The notes under the pieces are model-generated. The model saw only the letters and a list, made by a program, of their open reading frames with translations, searched no databases and was not told the origin of the DNA. Shown here one piece after another: positions 1 to 10,383 of a stretch of 64,000 nt of DNA. The stretch lies in contig JANAVB010004149.1 in assembly GCA_029216955.1 (NCBI GenBank), positions 1 through 64,000 of the forward strand, given 5' to 3'. Source of the stretch: Iris pallida (taxonomy: Eukaryota; Streptophyta; Magnoliopsida; Asparagales; Iridaceae). Made by a program: the position numbers and the translations under genes. Position 1 is the first letter of the stretch. Every line of letters begins with the position of its first letter.

Positions 1-75
1 ATATATTATATATATATATATATATATCTATTATAATATATATATAAGTGTACATATTACATATTTATTGTATAT

Positions 76-116
<41 letters not shown>

Positions 117-160
117 ACATATATATATATATATATATATAGATATATATATATAATTAA

Positions 161-195
<35 letters not shown>

Positions 196-304
196 ACACA
201 CACACACACACACAAAAACATTATATATATATATATATTATATATATATATAGATATATATATATATATATATATATATAGATATATATATATATATATA
301 TATA
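1..304. repeat. TA / CA microsatellite block
   Basis: The block is almost pure alternating TA with two CA runs (about 80-113 and 195-214) and occasional GATA interruptions. The tyrosine/isoleucine-rich reading frame across it is only a translation of the dinucleotide repeat. Similar TA/CA blocks sit inside the long LTRs further right, so this may be the internal microsatellite of a truncated LTR. Confidence 0.95.
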
Positions 305-419
305 GTCATAACTCGTGCCCATAGGGCATGGTTCATTAAGGTATTTCCCTCAAATCTTGGACCCCAATTTTAACGAACAATAATAATTATGAGGCCCCCA
401 TCAAAATATTAAATTCCAA

Positions 420-660
420 CCACTGCTGGATGTAAATTTTCTTTGGATTCCCCATAAAACTCTACTCTCAATAATGCTCATCCACAACCATTATGAGTGC
501 AACCCCACTCTTTGGATTCCCCATAAAACCCCACTCTCAATAATGCTCATTTTCCATAAAATTCCACTCTCAATAATGCTCATCCACAACCATTATGAGT
601 GCAAACCCCACTCTTTGGATTCCCCATAAAACCCCACAACCGTTGATTCACCAAGATTAA
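420..660. repeat. Short direct repeats with a CCCCATAAAA core
   Basis: A unit containing TTTGGATTCCCCATAAAAC, then CACTCTCAATAATGCTCAT, then a CCATTATGAGTGCAA segment recurs three to four times, with internal deletions giving unequal spacing. No coding potential is visible. It lies upstream of a TATA-like stretch near 724-735 and may be part of the U3 of the LTR-like sequence that follows. Confidence 0.75.
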
Positions 661-2344
661 ATCCCAACCACTCTTTATCTTGGCACAGTCAGCCCTAGGA
701 TTCAAAAACCTTTGTGTTTTGTATTATATATATATAAAGAATCCAGAGAAAATCTTGAGAGATGAAGAGGCCAATTCTGGCCTGAACAGCAAACCCCCAA
801 AGGGATTTCACAAAGTCGAGCCAAAAAAAAACAGCCACAGACCCAATCTCGTAACCCCATATATATCGACAGGGAGCCAAACGAAACCCTAGCAACCCTA
901 ATCCCGACCATGTCCAACCCTGCACACGTCGACGTGCCGCCTGGGCTCCCACTAACCACCGACAGAAGCTCGGCCGTGCGCGCGCACAACAGGCGCACTC
1001 AGAGCGCAACATCAACAGCAGGCTCTGGCCCGTTTTTGCGACGATCGTTCTTCCTCGTCGTTGGATGATCTTCCGATCCACCTTCACAGGTTTGAATGCA
1101 ACCCTACCCTCTTCAAACCCTTTCAATTTGTTAAAATTCTAATAGGTTAGGTCGTAGAAAAATTCCCTGCAAAATTATGATAAAAAATTGTTCAAAACAG
1201 AACAGTAAACCCATCATAACCGCCCAATTTGGAAGGCCAAAATTGGTCGATCCAGTTAGGAAATCCAAAATCTAGTTGAACAAACTTGAGGAAAACATAT
1301 AGGGGTTTAGAACCTATTTTGTAGTTTCGAATTTCACTAATCATGTTCAGAGAAATCAGTTCTTTAAAATCAGAAAAAAATAGTTTTTAAAACCATAAAA
1401 TTTTAGGAAAATTTCTGACACGACGTGCGTCCAAACAAATCGGGCGACGTGGTCGCAATCCATAAGCATCAAAAGATGCGTATGGATGTTGTCGACGTGT
1501 GGGAGTCGATAAAACTCGAATTTGTTGTGCGTGCACGACGAAATCGAGACGTATCCGTCGAGATACCCCGTATCAGCCCCTTTGCAAACTAGTCAATTAC
1601 TTTGTGCATGTTCATCATCTCGAGATAAAATTTGTGTCAACAAGATCGTGTCATTTTTCTGGTCCAGTATGCCAAGTTTGGTCCGATTCTGAGAAGGTCG
1701 ACCAGAACGCTATTTTGGCGGGCCTGCGACCCGATCCAACGGACAAATTTGTGCACGGCCGGCCAGAATCAAACTTTAGACATAAGGTTGGGTTCATATC
1801 ATCAAACCGAATCCATAGACATATAGTTTGATGACTTTAGAGACCGTAGATGCTGGCACACTTTTTGGTGCAAAGTGGGTCCAATGGCGGATATCATTTT
1901 GACCCGAAGTTACCGTTTTACCCCTGTGTCTAGTATTAGACTTATGGGTAGGCTATCCTAGCTAATTTGACTATTCTGAATACGTTGGTAATATCTTGTT
2001 TAGCCGTCAGAGACGGTTGTGAGATTTTGACTTTTGTGGCTCGTCGATTGACTGGATACTGTTGGTTCTATGTGCTACCACCAGGCAAGTATACCTTGTA
2101 TTTCTTTACAGTTTATTTATATGCTTATATTTCTTCTCCTTCATCATATGTCATCATTTAGTTCTTGGATGATTGTTGATGTGAGTTTCTTTTATGCATA
2201 CTAGTTACTTGTCTTTTTCACATATCGTCTTTATTCACGGTTGGTATTATAGTTCATATTGGATCTGTTCTCACTATACCTTGACTGAGTCGTACCATGT
2301 CATAGAATGAGTATGTTATAACTGAACTGCTACTTTTGATTTTG

Positions 2345-2580
2345 ACTTTTTTCAACCTGCGAGTCCACACTAGGGATGAGGGTTTATTCCTTGAAACTAA
2401 CCTGCAAGTCCAAACTAGGGACGAGGGTTAGTTATTTGTTCAAACCTGCGAGTCCACACTTGGGGAGAGGGTTTGAGTATCCATTTGATTTCTTGAAACT
2501 AACTTGCGAGTCCATACTAGGTGAGAGGGTTAGTTATTTGTTCAAACCTGCGAGTCCACACTAGAAGCGAGGGTTTGATT
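2345..2580 (+). repeat. Tandem repeat, about five units of 44-60 bp
   Basis: Five units each begin with ACCTGCGAGTCCACACTAGG or a close variant and continue with a GAGGGTT segment. The spacer alternates between TTGAAACTA and TTATTTGTTCAA forms. The array sits inside the LTR-like sequence and has no supported coding role. Confidence 0.85.
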
Positions 2581-3142
2581 ATTCGTTTCTTGTCATGTGT
2601 TCATATTTCCTTTCCAGCAGTTCATTTATGCGTATTTGTTCACATATTCATGTTTCATAGTTGCTTAGTCCTTTCCTGCTTATATCCTAGATTTTCTTCA
2701 TGCATGATAAAGACTGTTAGATAGAAATATTTTATGTATCTTGCTAGTCCTTTGAGGGCCTGATGTTCTCTTTAGGTAGTTGATTGCACAAAGTTAGTTA
2801 GCTGATCATGATGGTAGTTGATTACTTCAGACTCAAGTATCTTTCGTGATTACATATTTACATCTGTTATTTACACTCTGCTTGTTAGCCTAGTTTTATA
2901 GACATGTTATTTCTTTGGAGTCTAATCAAACATATATGCTAGTGGAATGCAAACCATGAACCATAATATTCATTCTTATTTTATATTCTTCTTGTGGATT
3001 GAGATATAGTTTAACTTACCATATTAGACACGATACCCCATTCTGGACAGCGTATACGTATTTGAGTTGGGCTGGAGTCTTCTTGATACATATATGGCTT
3101 GCTCACGCGCTCGCATCCCGAAAAACGAGTGCAGGTTGTGAT

Positions 3143-3697
3143 AGTACGGGATCCTACGATGCCTTTGTGGTGACATAGTCATCCAGGGCCTCCTCTGGCA
3201 GTGTGCATTCCCCATAGCCCTCACAGGAGTCGACCCGAGTCGAGGAGAGCTTGTGTCGCCAGGTTGCTGAACTGCGTGACGAGATACTACAAAGAATTAT
3301 GGAGTAGACCTAGTCTCAGTCGGATACGGATGATGCAGCGCTCACCTCACGATTTGATATGCTCGAGCGCACCATGAGAAAGATACATGGGACCATAAGG
3401 GAGATGAGCGAGAGGATGGATCGTGTCGTTCAAGTGGTACAGGGGACGTAGGTGGCCATGGGCGATCAGCTTTCAAGGCTAACGACTATTATGGATTCCT
3501 GCAACTCTAGACTGCTAGCCATGGGGCAGACGCTTCATGATCGTACGTCGACATAGACACCGACTGTATCAATTCCACTGCCTCCTCCTCTTCCTTTTGA
3601 TAAGTCGTCATCGGTGACGCTTACACCGGAGTAGTATAGGTTCATGCTATCCCAGATGCAGGGCCGTACTCCTCCTGCTGCTGCTGACCAGCCGTAG
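3143..3697 (+). pseudogene. Decayed CACTA transposon ORF, C-terminal coiled-coil part
   Basis: One frame (codons starting at 3176, 3305, 3632) is open for about 180 codons except for seven TAG codons, at 3176, 3215, 3305, 3311, 3449, 3554 and 3632. It ends at TAG 3695. The residues form a Ser/Gln-rich stretch, then a charged heptad-like region rich in Glu, Arg, Met and Leu (about 3220-3545) typical of a coiled coil, then a Pro/Ala/Gln-rich tail. The last 22 codons lie inside the repeated 3' unit that leads to the CACTA terminus, which ties the ORF to that element. I infer that it is the C-terminal part of an En/Spm-type protein. No transposase catalytic domain is visible in the window. The reading frame meets the LTR-like sequence on its left, so it is also truncated. 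Confidence 0.6.
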
Positions 3698-4253
3698 TCC
3701 TTCATTGGATATATTGTTATTGTGTTGTATTGTGGTTTGCTGACCCATTCTTGGGTCTTTATGTATTTATTTTATATATTTAGTGACAACATATGTTATG
3801 TTGACCCATTGTTGGAACATTATTCGACATAAACAATTTCTATAGCTGTTTGGTAGTAGATTTGTCTTCACCCGACTATCTTATGTCTTTCTTACGTTTG
3901 TTTCTGTTTATTTGATTATTAGTAGTGCATTTTCATTATTTGTCTCTATATTGTTTTATCGGTGTTGAGTATTCCACCAAAGGGGTTGGTGAACCCAGAA
4001 AATTCTACGGAGGGCTGCTCCGAGTCTATTATTTATAAACTATAATTTAAACTGCAGGTAGATTCTGGATGGAAAATAAGCAAACGTAATTCTTTTTTTT
4101 GCAATTTAGCAACGTTTAGAGACGTTCAACGACGCCTAACGACGAGAGCAGACGTCACTAAACGTGTATCAGAACGTCGCTAGTCTGTATCACCAACGTT
4201 GCAAATAGTCACGGCAGACATGGCAAATTTGTCCATGTCAGCAACCTAGTCAC
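3632..4253 (+). repeat. CACTA 3'-terminal unit, copy 1
   Basis: The 622-bp unit contains the end of the coding frame, a 3' UTR with the phrase GCTGACCCATTCTTGGGTC, and about 150 bp of subterminal repeats built on AACGTCGCTA / TAGCGACGTT-like words. The same order recurs at 4254 and at 28070. Dense short ACGTC/GACGT repeats next to the end are characteristic of CACTA elements, where the transposon-encoded DNA-binding protein binds. Confidence 0.85.
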
Positions 4254-4387
4254 CAGTATAGGTTCATGCTATCCCAGATGCAGGGTCGTACTCCTCCTAC
4301 TGTTGCTGCTAATCAGCTATAGTCTTTCATTGGACATATTGTTATTATGTTGTGTTGTGGTTTGCTGACCCATTCTTGGGTCTTTAT
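4254..4387 (+). repeat. CACTA 3'-terminal unit, copy 2, left part
   Basis: This segment repeats the start of copy 1 (CAGTATAGGTTCATGCT and the 3' UTR start) and is then interrupted by the Tat-like retrotransposon at 4388. The copy resumes at 27574. At the codon matching the premature TAG at 3632, this copy reads CAG (4254-4256), which gives the likely ancestral state. Confidence 0.85.
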
Positions 4388-5239
4388 TGTAGAAACATGA
4401 AAAATATGGAGTTCATACGAATTACAAATTATTGCATAGGTACATTGGACCAAACAGGTCCGCATGAAGGAAAGCCGCATGACTGTTCAAAAGGTGGCCC
4501 ATCGATGAACAGCTGTAGAAGAAAAATATGCGACCCAGGAGGAGCAGTTCGACTGATAAAGCTGACAAATCCTGGCAAAACATGACAGTTCTGACACTTT
4601 GACAAGAAAGATGAGACGTGGAATGTCGCCCAAAAGCAGGGTTCGTATGCCTCCATGCGGCCAGAAGAGTGTCATCTAGGCCGCACGACACTTATGCTGC
4701 CCAGATTATGTGACCCCGAAATTTCCAACAGCTGAGAGTAATTGTGATTCTGGCCGCATGCTTGAGTCTCATACGACCCTACATGATCAAAGACTGAGAA
4801 AACCATAAGCAGCGGGACACGTGGCAATCTAACCAATTCCTTAACTACCCAGATTTGCTGTAATAAAATTCAAACAAACCGACAAATGGCAGCCCGAGAG
4901 CGGGTCTTTGCGTGCTAATCAGCCACGTAGCTCCAAGCCGTCCATGCGGCTCAAAATCTATCCTATTATAAATAGCAGGGTGCCATACCCCTGCAAGGGC
5001 TGGTATCCTTCAAGAAAAAAGCAATATCTTCACGAGCTAGAGACTGCATCAGATAGTCCACGGAGTAAGGCAGAGTTGATAGCACTTTCCCGAACCTCCA
5101 CCGTCCCCCCAGAATCAAAACTAAATAATTGTACTTAGATTGTTTCCTAGGCTTTCTTTTTAGGCCATTTTTTGTACAAGCGAGTTTGCAATCAATTCCA
5201 GTATTCTGTAATACATATTGTTGATTTTTATGGCAAACA
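4388..5239 (+). repeat. 5' LTR of the Tat-like element
   Basis: The 852-bp LTR begins TGTAGAAACATG and ends GGCAAACA, and it matches 26710-27568 throughout with scattered substitutions and small indels. A TATA-like CTATTATAAATAG lies near 4962-4974, giving a predicted transcription start about 30 bp downstream. Several YATGCGGC words occur in it, a motif that recurs in the leader and in the antisense gene of the same element. Confidence 0.93.
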
Positions 5240-5240
5240 C

Positions 5241-5260
5241 GATGGCGCCTCTGCTGAGGA
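5241..5260 (+). promoter_or_regulatory. Primer-binding site, tRNA-Asp-like
   Basis: The sequence just after the 5' LTR contains TGGCGCC followed by CTCTGCTGAGGA. The first seven bases match the complement of the 3' end of plant tRNA-Asp, the usual primer of Tat and Athila elements. The downstream part has mismatches, consistent with an old copy. Confidence 0.7.
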
Positions 5261-5449
5261 CATCCTTCTCTTCCGATGAGAAGTTGGTGATGCAATCTGA
5301 CGCGTCCAAGCTCGGCTCTACACAGCAGATGCTTATGGTCCACTTCGACCAACAAACCTTCAAAGAATTTCTCTCAGAAGGGAGCGCCAGCCCGTCTCAG
5401 AAGTGAGCCAACCCGAAGAGGACTCGCAAGGCGTCGGTGCTCAAAACTG

Positions 5450-6160
5450 TTGCCCCCCGACCAAGTTCTCAAAGAAGCTCCTTCTGCAGCCCAAGACGGT
5501 GACCAGAACTCTCATGTGGCTCTGTCTCCAACCATAGAGGACCCCACTAACCCCAAATCCAGCAGAGGAAAACACTACGATGCTCAGTTTTTGGGGGCAC
5601 AAGGGAACTCCATGCAGACAAAGAGGAGGCCGCAGAGAGGAGATGGGCAGTCTGCCCATGCAACGACCAACTCTGGCCGCAGGCAGACAACTCATACGGC
5701 AGCCAACTCTCGTCACAGGAATTTGATCCATGCAGCAACCAGCTCTAGCCGCAAGAAGATAGGCTATGTGACAACCAATCCTGTCCACAGACAGAACGTT
5801 TTATGCGGCCCTGTCAGAAGCTCTGTGTTCGACCATCTCTCATGCGGGCCTGACGCTATGCGGCCCACTAAATATGCGGGATGTATCAGTCTGGACTCTT
5901 TTTACTATGCGCCATTGAGCGCTAAGTCAAAAAGGTCTAGGGCTATGCGGGTTCAACCAGCCCAGTCAACTGTCCAAGTTGCTGACTGTCAGTGCGCCCC
6001 GTTAACTGTTATACAGGCTCCTGACAGAAAGTTGTACAGAACCACCCGCATCCAGTCCTCCAGGGCTAACAGACAGGGTGGGTCTTTAAAGTCTTCCTCT
6101 AAATATCCAGAGCAAGTGTTTTTTACTAGCCACGGATCAGGAAGCAAATATGATGCCTAA
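5450..6160 (+). CDS. Leader ORF upstream of gag (236 codons)
   Basis: This open frame lies between the primer site and gag and overlaps the gag ATG by 11 bp in another frame. It has no domain that I recognise. It is Gln/Ser/Arg-rich and includes degenerate repeats that come from a recurring YATGCGGC DNA motif, for example around 5660-5960. Tat-lineage elements, Ogre in particular, are known to carry an extra ORF before gag, which is the best explanation. A further open stretch at 5218-5406 begins inside the LTR and may be an upstream piece of the same leader. It could also be a non-coding leader that happens to be open. Confidence 0.4.
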   Translation: MPPDQVLKEAPSAAQDGDQNSHVALSPTIEDPTNPKSSRGKHYDAQFLGAQGNSMQTKRRPQRGDGQSAHATTNSGRRQTTHTAANSRHRNLIHAATSSSRKKIGYVTTNPVHRQNVLCGPVRSSVFDHLSCGPDAMRPTKYAGCISLDSFYYAPLSAKSKRSRAMRVQPAQSTVQVADCQCAPLTVIQAPDRKLYRTTRIQSSRANRQGGSLKSSSKYPEQVFFTSHGSGSKYDA

Positions 6161-8228
6161 GCACTCGTGCGCTCGGGATCCCCGAGTTCACAAGTTTGGT
6201 GCGAAGGCAGGACAGCTTCCTACCGACTTACGTGACGTGATTACTCACAAGCGTAAGACAGCATCATCAGCATGCAATGAATCCTTCTCGAGGCATTATT
6301 GCACTCAAGTCATCATCAACTGCTGCTGTGACAAATTAGTAGCACCTGAAGATCGACAGTCAGTTTTCCAGCGACTGCAGCAGCCAGCACCTGTCCGACA
6401 GGTGCAAATTCCAGGGGACGAAGAGTTTTCTTTCGCCTCCTATAATTCAACTCAAAAAGTTCCTCCTGGCAAGGGAGAAAAGAAGACAGGCTCTTCCAGT
6501 CCGGCCATCTCGGCCACCATTGTAAGGAGACCCTCATCTGGGGGGTTTCCATTAACCACAGGGGGTGTCTATTTAGGCACTCGATCCAAGAAGAAGATTT
6601 CGGCACATGGGGGTACGTCTTTAGCCTCCTTGAGAGTAGATAAAGCTGGGGGTAGCAGCCCCCTCAATGTATGCGACAACTCGGTGTACCAAGAGCAGGG
6701 GGTAGAGATCCCCCAGAACTCTGCAGCAGAATCAGATTTCCCTGAGGATCACCACCCTCACCAAGACGATGCTGCTTCCTGCACAGGGGGTAGCGCCCCT
6801 TCCGAGTCTGACGAAGATGATATTCTGATATTTCTTGATGATTTCACTATACAAGGGTATGACACCGAGAGTACCTCTGCCACAATCCCTTCCACCTCTA
6901 CCCACGTCAGGCAAGTCTTCATGGCTGACGATGATCATAAAGCACCTTCTGACCGACAACGGCTAGAAGTGTTGGAAGCTATGCTCCTGTCTTCGGTTAA
7001 GTCCGTCGACGAGATCAAAGCCGTCTTGCAAGCTCAACCAGCAAGGATGCCCAAACAAACAAGCTTGGGACCCGGAGTCAACGCGGACTCCAATACGACC
7101 GCCCCTCCTTTGGGTGATGATCCCGTAGCACCATTCGTTCCTTTAGCTGCAGATGAAGCCAAGGAGGCTAGGAGGGAAGTCCAGGAGCTTCGAGCGATGT
7201 TCAATGCCCGAGACTCCTTTCGGGATCTCAGAATACGGCAGCCATATCCCGTCGCATGGAGGGACGTATCATTTCTACCACGGTACAAGTCGTTCCATAT
7301 CGATTCTTATGATGTGGAGACCTCTGCTAGTCGGTACATTACTTACTTTGAAGTCACCACCGACCACTTACCGCACAGTGATGCTACCCTCACGCGATTA
7401 TTCATCGGTGCACTGGAGGGAATCGCGTTCGACTGGTACCGCAACCTTCCCGACAACTGTATCCAATCTTTTGACAGCTTCAAGCACATGTTCCTGGAAA
7501 GATTCTACGAAGTGGGGCATAATGTAACGATGTCATCTCTCATGGACATCATTCAGGGAGAGAGGAAGCTAACAAGGAACTATATCAAGCGGTTCTGCCA
7601 AACCGCGATGAGATTGCCTCAGAGAAATCCTGAGAGCTCCCTAATTAAAATCTGCCAGAAGAAGCTGCTTTCTACAATTAGCCTCTGGATGGGAGACGAT
7701 CAGTTCAGAGACTGGACAAGTTTCATCATGTGTGCTACCAACGCGAAGACAAAATTAAAGAAGGCTCGCCAGCTGGGGTTACATATTCCAGACAGAGAAG
7801 ATAAGGACAGACGTCCTGGTCCCACTTCCAGTAACAACAACAGTGGCACCACCACCAACCGGGACAACAAGGGCAAGCAGGTCATGGTCACTGATGCGAC
7901 TCAGAAGCCTGAACAAAAACATGCGGAAGGTCAGTGGCCTAAGATCAATTACTCGCTCGAAGATAGTCACGTCAAACCTATCTTCGATATGCTCTTACAA
8001 GGTGGTAGGATCCAGCTCCCGCCACCAAGGCACGAGCCCCAAGCAGCAGAAATGGAGGACCCAAAGTACTGTTACTTCCACCGCTATGTCCATCATGCCA
8101 CCCAGGATTGCTTCCAATTGAAACAGTACATCCAGAGTCTTATCGACTCCAAAGCTCTGTCAATAGACTTTGAAGAGGTTACTGTGGCGACGAACATGGT
8201 ACTATTCAGTTCGGCGACTTTCTTCTAA
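6150..8228 (+). CDS. gag: Gag polyprotein of the Tat-like element (frameshifted end)
   Basis: Gag forms the particle that packages element RNA. The open frame of 692 codons has a low-complexity acidic N-terminal part. A retrotransposon-gag core follows at about residues 385-550; its visible marks are a DWYRNLP segment and a FLERFYEVG segment. A basic, Asn/Thr-rich linker comes next, then a zinc-binding C-x2-H-x4-H-x4-C type motif in the YCYFHRY...DCFQLK segment near residues 640-660, as usual for Tat gags. The frame is lost near 8200, where the residues stop resembling a Tat gag. The start at 6150 is simply the first ATG, and the true start may be further in. Gag should be continuous with the protease region at 8229-8541, so a frameshift or recoding site lies there. 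Confidence 0.85.
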   Translation: MMPKHSCARDPRVHKFGAKAGQLPTDLRDVITHKRKTASSACNESFSRHYCTQVIINCCCDKLVAPEDRQSVFQRLQQPAPVRQVQIPGDEEFSFASYNSTQKVPPGKGEKKTGSSSPAISATIVRRPSSGGFPLTTGGVYLGTRSKKKISAHGGTSLASLRVDKAGGSSPLNVCDNSVYQEQGVEIPQNSAAESDFPEDHHPHQDDAASCTGGSAPSESDEDDILIFLDDFTIQGYDTESTSATIPSTSTHVRQVFMADDDHKAPSDRQRLEVLEAMLLSSVKSVDEIKAVLQAQPARMPKQTSLGPGVNADSNTTAPPLGDDPVAPFVPLAADEAKEARREVQELRAMFNARDSFRDLRIRQPYPVAWRDVSFLPRYKSFHIDSYDVETSASRYITYFEVTTDHLPHSDATLTRLFIGALEGIAFDWYRNLPDNCIQSFDSFKHMFLERFYEVGHNVTMSSLMDIIQGERKLTRNYIKRFCQTAMRLPQRNPESSLIKICQKKLLSTISLWMGDDQFRDWTSFIMCATNAKTKLKKARQLGLHIPDREDKDRRPGPTSSNNNSGTTTNRDNKGKQVMVTDATQKPEQKHAEGQWPKINYSLEDSHVKPIFDMLLQGGRIQLPPPRHEPQAAEMEDPKYCYFHRYVHHATQDCFQLKQYIQSLIDSKALSIDFEEVTVATNMVLFSSATFF

Positions 8229-8541
8229 CAAGCACTCCTGACGGGATAATACCTGTCCCCCGGGCAACGATAGAAGTTACTAATCTTCCACCCGCCCGAG
8301 CCAGACATCTGGATTGGTACCCCTCACCACATCGCAAGGAGAGATCATGTGGGTGCATCCAGACTTGGTGCCCAAAGTTACCCAGGTGGTGTCATCTCCT
8401 ACCAACAAGAAGAATGGCAGGAAGTCTAGAGCCTGCCATACAATTTCAGCTGAAACTGAAGAAACTGCAGATGTTGTTACCCGGTCTGGAGCACAAGTCT
8501 AGCCCGCACGGGATAATCCTGTCGAAGATCCTCAGCTAGCA

Positions 8542-9399
8542 ATGTTGCCTCCTCCCAATGTTCTAATGCCATCTCAGCCTCCGCTGGCGGATAAGTCCAA
8601 GGCAAGGGAGACCCGCTTCGATAGGCCACTCCACAATGACATACCTCAAGGACTGGAGAGACCTTACAACTTCGACATATTAGCACAATTGGCTAATACG
8701 CCAGCAAAGTTATCGCTATACGAGCTTCTAAGGCTCTCCAAGGATCTTCGTGTCGCATTAAGCGAAGCACTCCAGAATGCTGATGCCTACTTAGCTCAGG
8801 TCAAGCCTCCAGGGAAAGACCTACCAGTAGATCTACAAGACGATGGTAGTACAGATGCAATGCCCAACATCGTATTTACTCCGCAGGACATGTTGATTAA
8901 GACCAACTTACATGATCGCCCCTTGTACTACACTAGATACATAGGCGACATCAAGGTGGATATGATGCATATCGACCCGGGATCGTCAATAAGCATCATC
9001 ATGAAAAGCCTGCTCCAACTTTTTGGCATTCCTATGCACCAGCTAGCAGCAATCAATACTGTCATTAGCGGGTTTAACTCAGGGAGAAGCTATCCCCTAG
9101 GGAAGATCCAATTGAAGTGCCAGATTGGTGACCTGAGGACGGAAGTTACTTGCTACGTCATAGAGGTCAACATACCTTATAATATCCTCTTGGGATGCCA
9201 GTGGATATACGACTATATGATCGTGCCATCCACCCTCCACCAGTGCTTCAAGTATGTCAATAGACACAGCTTCGTAAGGACCGAATTCGCCAACATCGGC
9301 CCCTTTAAGGGGATTGAGTCCTATTCTTCGGAGGCTTGTTTATACGAAGAATCTAATAAGTACATCACCAACAAACTGGAGACTAGCACAAGGCCATAG
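8542..9399 (+). CDS. Retropepsin-like protease region of pol (Tat-like element)
   Basis: The aspartic protease cleaves the Gag-Pol polyprotein. The catalytic signature is read as D-P-G-S-S at about 8974-8988, in the context HIDPGSSISII, which is the form typical of the Tat/Athila branch rather than D-T/S-G-A. A following NILLGCQWI segment near 9181-9206 is the second conserved protease loop. The frame is closed by TAG at 9397 before RT begins, and another TAG lies upstream at 8500. These breaks separate protease from RT in this copy, whereas in an intact element they would be continuous. The segment 9400-9462 continues the frame towards RT. Confidence 0.8.
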   Translation: MLPPPNVLMPSQPPLADKSKARETRFDRPLHNDIPQGLERPYNFDILAQLANTPAKLSLYELLRLSKDLRVALSEALQNADAYLAQVKPPGKDLPVDLQDDGSTDAMPNIVFTPQDMLIKTNLHDRPLYYTRYIGDIKVDMMHIDPGSSISIIMKSLLQLFGIPMHQLAAINTVISGFNSGRSYPLGKIQLKCQIGDLRTEVTCYVIEVNIPYNILLGCQWIYDYMIVPSTLHQCFKYVNRHSFVRTEFANIGPFKGIESYSSEACLYEESNKYITNKLETSTRP

Positions 9400-9462
9400 A
9401 AACCCTCGATAATTCACCTCCAGACCTATAAATCTGGCAAAGTCGTACCCCTTGTTGCAACC

Positions 9463-10383
9463 ATGCATGAAGAGGTGCCTAGTTCCCTCATTCAAGCTGT
9501 ACAGTCGGAACCAACGGTCATCCGATTCCTAAATTCAAAAGTCGAAGCCCATCATAGGGCCGATAGTGATCCATTTACCAAAATTCTTTCAAAGCCAATA
9601 TTCGTCAGTAAAAGTCTGACAAACGACGAGCGAAAGTCGTTATTACAACTCATCAGAGAATATATCGATGTCTTTGCTTGGAGCTATGAAGACATGCCAG
9701 GACTGAACCCCGAGATTGTACTCCATAAGCTCAACATCTATCCGGACACAAAACCAGTCAAGCAACAACAGCGGCAATTTTGTCTAGACATCATGAATTC
9801 TATCGAGGAGGAAGTAAACAAGCTTATAGCTAGCGGTTTCATCCGTGAAGAGCAGTACCCAGACTGGGTAGCCAACGTAGTGCTAGTCATCAAAAAGAAC
9901 AGAAAAATTCGAATCTGCATCGATTTCTGCAATCTGAATACGACATGCCCTAAGGATGAATTTTCTCTTACGATCACCGATATAATGATCGATAATACGT
10001 GCGGCTTCGAGCGCATGTCCTTTATGGATGGCTTTTTGGGATACAATCAAATCAAGATAGATCTCGATGATGAGAAGCATACATCATTCCGAACGCCGAT
10101 CGACGTATATTGTTATACGGTCATGCCCTTTGGCTTAAAAAACGCCGGTGCAACATATCAACGGGCCATGAGTGTCATCTTCAGAGATCATTTGCGCAAG
10201 ACGGTAGAGTGTTACGTAGACGACATTGCCGTTAAGAGCCGCTCCAAAAATGATCATTTACATGACTTGAGAATAGTGTTCGACCTCATGCGGGCACACA
10301 ACCTGAAGATGAATCCCACCAAGTCCTTTCTGGAGGTGTCCAGTGGAAAGTTCTTGGGCTTTGTCATTACTTCCCGGGGCATT
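9463..10383 (+). pseudogene. pol: Reverse transcriptase, 5' part (Tat-like pol), split by insertion
   Basis: Reverse transcriptase copies element RNA into DNA. The RT palm is recognisable: an RICIDFCNLN block near 9911, a FMDGFLGYNQI block near 10021, an MPFGLKNAGATYQRAM block near 10123, and the catalytic Y-V-D-D box at 10213-10224 followed by IAVKS. The frame runs to FVITSRG and is cut at 10383 by the nested LTR element. It resumes at 21921 with HIDPDKTK, so the break is an insertion and not decay. Residues downstream of 10383 in the same open frame belong to the inserted LTR. Confidence 0.93.

Larger units (their letters stand above)
305..3142 (+). mobile_element. Decayed chromovirus-type LTR (probable)
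   Basis: No gene is supported here. The segment resembles the long LTRs elsewhere in the window. It has a TATA-like run at 724-735 followed by a leader-like stretch, a CAGGCAAGTATAC motif near 2083 that matches the AGGCRAGTACA motif of the other LTRs, and a 3' end near 3040-3140. That end has the order GGACAGCGT, then GCATCCCGAAAA, then GTGATA, close to the LTR end at 29950-30024. The left boundary is lost in the microsatellite and no target duplication was found, so the exact limits are uncertain. Confidence 0.5.

Noticed and set aside
48..281. Open frame over the left microsatellite
   Set aside because: It is a translation of TA and CA dinucleotide repeats with no codon structure.
695..1126. 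143-codon minus-strand frame in the left LTR-like region
   Set aside because: It has no recognisable domain, overlaps open frames on the other strand, and lies in a sequence with LTR promoter-leader features.
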